Below, piece by piece: positions 61,301 through 64,000 of a stretch of 64,000 bases of DNA (positions are counted from its first letter, which is position 1; every line of letters starts with the position of its first letter). Under the pieces are notes generated by a model. It was not told the origin of the DNA. It made no database searches and saw nothing but the letters and a program-made list of their open reading frames with translations. Position numbers and translations under genes: made by a program. Origin of the DNA: Lasioglossum baleicum (Eukaryota; Arthropoda; Insecta; Hymenoptera; Halictidae). The stretch covers positions 5,879,239-5,943,238 of the forward strand of contig NC_134946.1 of assembly GCF_051020765.1 (NCBI RefSeq), read 5' to 3'.

Positions 61301-63902
61301 TGAAAAATATCTTTTCTAATCATTAAGTATATGTTTATTGATATTCATGTCGGATGATTCACTTTTAGATGGGAGTGTATGAATCAGGGTCGAAACTCCT
61401 TATTTAATGAATACATATGTATAGTCGACGCCGACACTCGTATTCTCGAGAAATAAGTGTAAAACTTTTCGATGCGTTTTTGTATAGTCAGAAGTGCTAT
61501 GCGACATGCGACATTTTGTGAAGCACAGAGTTATACCATTTTTTACGTATCGTTATCAATTTCGGTTTCGCAATTTGTTAACCAATTCTAACAAATTTTT
61601 AATATTTATTTGTAAAATATTGTTAGCTAAATTGAACATTTTACTTCGAAGATATTATAAACGTTAGTAATTTTATGAACATTTTGAAATACAGAAAGAG
61701 GGAATGAATCCATTTTTTCGGAAAAATCTACTTTTTTAGATAACTATTCTAATTGTAAGGTGCAACGGTTCAAATTCCTCGTTTCGAATAATCGCGGCTC
61801 TACTGACTACTGTATCGTGAATTAAGCAAGTAAATATGATCCAAACTGTAACGTGTTTGGTGTCATGTTAACCATAAAAGCGTCACGAATATGTTGGTCA
61901 AAGTAGCATAAATAAAATATGTAAATGGCCTACTCAATTTCATTAAAGGAAACCAAACTTATCAAACAAATCGTGTAGTATATTCCGAGTAGTATGATGT
62001 CGCTAATAACCTAGCAGATGATACGACATAAAACTGATCGTAAAATTCATCCACCGGATTAATATGTTTTGTTTTTCTTGCTATCCTTTTCTACGCTCTC
62101 GCGGTGAGGGTTCAAGGAATAATGTATAAGTGATATGTGTCGACCACGAAGTTTTTCATATACACGAGACGTTGCTGTACGTTGAAAAGCGATGAATAAA
62201 TGAACTGGGTCAGTTTCTTATTATTTTGAGCAAAGAGAAACGTTGCGCGGGCGTGCAACCGTGTTAGTCATTTGGGGACGAGCGAAACTACCCCTCGTGG
62301 AAATGTTTTCATTCGGCGCGGTTCGAACCCGTAAAGCAACGAGGCCATTGACGCGACGTCCTGCAAAGTGCATACAATCTGTCGTTATGGAAACGCTGCG
62401 CATCACAGAACTACCGATTCTTCTTCGCCGATTGTAACCTCTCTCGTTGCGACACCCGATAATCTCACTGTAAAAATTATCTTTACCTTGCGAAACGGTG
62501 TAATTCTCTTCAGCTGCGTTTGTTCTTACCAAACAACGACGATCGAAACTGGGTCACTCTTAGTCGATTCACCCTTCGATGATGAAGCCCGGGTCTATTT
62601 TGACCCAGAGTATCAAGATCGTTAATTCAACTATTTAGGGAGTCGAATTGGCCACTTCAGTGGCCAGTGACAAACTTGGAAATTTTGTATAAAATATACA
62701 ATATACAAGATGTCCCAAAAATGTTGTATTTCCTTGGAGGAGGTGATTCCCAAGGTAATTTCAAAGTCTTTACTGTGTTCCGTTTTAAAGATACATAGTT
62801 GAATCTGTCGATGTTATTTGAAGCTTCATAACAATCGCAGAAGGAGATTAAGCGCGTATTGGGCTTTTCGAAACGGGAACAAGATAGAAAATAATTCTGA
62901 ATGGCACTGTGCCGGTTCCCGCGCATTGTTCTGGGATCCTTGGTGCCCGTTTTTGTCGAAAAATTCTCAAAAGGCTCGAGTATAGTCGTAACGCATGCTG
63001 CTCGCAGCTGTGCATCTAGAAATCTCGCTTCTCTACGCTAATGGTAATAAAGCAATTAAGACCCGGCCGGTTTTCGAATCGCTGTATCGTGATGCGACAG
63101 CAATCACTGTGCATCCTGCATGCCGTTAGAATTTGATATTGTCGGATAATTCAATCAGCAAGTTAATTAATTTATTCAATTCCATTTAATTACTGTCTCT
63201 TCTTATTCAATTATTTTCAACATATTTTTTGGTCATTAACGAGAACATATCACCGCTATAAACTTCATAAAAGTCGCGAATTTCATGTAAATATTGAAAA
63301 TTGAATATACCAATTATAATTAAATATGAAACTTTATTTAGTGCTTAATTTTATATGTAGTTACATTAAATGTTATGTATTTAGATACATATACGACACA
63401 TATTGATATTTCAATGTATTTTGATTATGTTTCCGTACACAACGTATTTAGTCGAGGATAAAATTAAGTTAACCGGTACATCAAGTTTTATCAATCAATA
63501 TATCAACGTTACTGTTATATACGTAGGTTTTATTTATTGTATAGTCTTTTGGTATATTGATTATTTAATTTTCTGTAAACAAACTACATAATTTAATGAA
63601 AATAGCTATTCGTCGAGGAACATACACGTGCTTACAATATTGCGAGGCAAGAAATGTATACAAACACCGTGCATAGCTCATGCTTACACGCAACGGTCCA
63701 AAGGAAACATTTCAGTGCCAATTTGGGCTTCACAGGAGTAATATCTATCACTTGTAAGTTAATAGAAAAATAGCTGAAATTCTGATCGCATTCGATATTT
63801 AAACGTGTTAACAAATTAAATTACCTTGTGATAGCCCAGAAGTATATAAAACGTATCTGAAAGTGTGATAGAAAACATTGACCAAAAAGAGGATAATTTC
63901 AG
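58330..63902. other. Non-coding: ZNF800 3' end, then promoter and probable 5' intron of the next gene
   Basis: AATAAA hexamers at 58,844 and 58,891 may end the ZNF800 transcript. From about 58,970 to 59,340 a GC-richer island begins (see separate entry). 59.4-62.1 kb is AT-rich with no coding exon. 62.2-62.65 kb is GC-richer again, with overlapping frames on both strands but no recognisable protein, and includes TGGCCACT-TC-AGTGGCCA at 62,649-62,666. At 62,712 GTCCCAAAAATGT and the following 60 bp may be an end fragment of the fold-back MITE family. Confidence 0.45.
58970..59311 (+). promoter_or_regulatory. Candidate promoter and first non-coding exon of the right-hand gene
   Basis: A GC-richer island with an inverted CCAAT box (GATTGGTCAG near 59,022) and several CGCGG words. 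It ends at a strong splice donor, GAACGTAAGTGA, after 59,311. No ATG in it opens a useful frame. It would splice over 4.6 kb to the acceptor at 63,902. The direction follows from the donor; the link is inference. Confidence 0.4.
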
Positions 63903-63908
63903 AAAAAC

Positions 63909-63963
63909 ATGTTTCCATACAACGTCAACGAATTGTCCACCATACTCGAAAAAGTCGAACCAG
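63909..63963 (+). CDS. First coding exon of an unidentified gene, cut by the window edge
   Basis: A splice acceptor (ATAATTTCAG, ending 63,902) is followed by six bases and an ATG. The frame reads MFPYNVNELSTILEKVEP and then a split Gly codon at a donor GTACTG. I do not recognise the protein from 18 residues. The amphipathic look of ELSTILEKVEP suggests a helix at the N-terminus. The remaining exons lie beyond position 64,000. Confidence 0.4.
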
Positions 63964-64000
63964 GTACTGTTATTTTGATTAAATGTTAAATTAATCCAGG

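Noticed and set aside
62300..62345. tRNA gene suggested by a B-box-like GGTTCGAACCC
   Set aside because: The flanks do not form a T-stem, and no A-box or acceptor stem lies at the right spacing.
62221..62532. 103-codon minus-strand and 85-codon plus-strand frames
   Set aside because: They overlap on opposite strands in a GC-richer island with Arg-rich, domain-free translations, typical of non-coding CpG-containing DNA.
1..64000. CRISPR array, rRNA operon or bacterial-type operon
   Set aside because: No regularly spaced identical repeats, no rRNA-like conserved blocks, and all recognised genes are intron-bearing animal genes.

Overview
The window looks like nuclear DNA from an insect, most likely a bee, wasp or ant. 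It is AT-rich with short GC-richer islands, has many short GT-AG introns, carries many small inverted-repeat transposons, and its acid lipase has a hymenopteran-like layout. No bacterial operon structure, CRISPR array, rRNA or convincing tRNA was seen. Species and chromosome cannot be named from the sequence alone.

Layout: 1-16.1 kb has no gene I can support and is rich in transposon relics and repeats. 16.1-20.6 kb (minus) is ATP6AP2, the V-ATPase accessory protein 2/(pro)renin receptor, rebuilt as nine exons (423 aa). 20.6-25.2 kb is non-coding, with a striking 26-bp hairpin next to five CACGTG motifs. 25.2-27.25 kb (plus) is a lysosomal-type acid lipase, followed 92 bp later by a 66-codon ORF with a predicted signal peptide. 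27.5-35 kb is intergenic and repeat-rich. 35.06-37.95 kb (plus) is fascin/singed. 40.57-43.29 kb (minus) is the long form of RNase Z (ELAC2). 45.72-47.92 kb (plus) is an alpha-1,3-fucosyltransferase most like FUT10. 48.12-52.08 kb (minus) is tubulin-folding cofactor D (TBCD). 54.41-58.33 kb (plus) is a ZNF800-like zinc-finger protein. The last 5.7 kb is probably the promoter and a long 5' intron of another plus-strand gene, whose first visible coding exon is at 63,909-63,963.

I rebuilt exon chains by reading splice sites and phases. For ATP6AP2, fascin, RNase Z, FUT10, TBCD and ZNF800 the summed exon lengths are divisible by three and the frame stays open throughout, which is strong internal support. 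The lipase is open over five exons, but its signal-peptide exon was not found.

The genes are independent housekeeping or cell-biology genes, not a pathway: V-ATPase assembly, lipid hydrolysis, actin bundling, tRNA 3' processing, glycosylation, tubulin folding and transcriptional control. From fascin on, orientation alternates (+,-,+,-,+). This gives two convergent pairs (fascin/RNase Z; FUT10/TBCD, with stop codons 196 bp apart) and two divergent pairs. No clear new multi-gene system was seen. The best second looks are the extended acidic lumenal region of ATP6AP2, the small secreted ORF behind the lipase, the 22.0-kb hairpin with its E-box cluster, and several non-autonomous transposon families.
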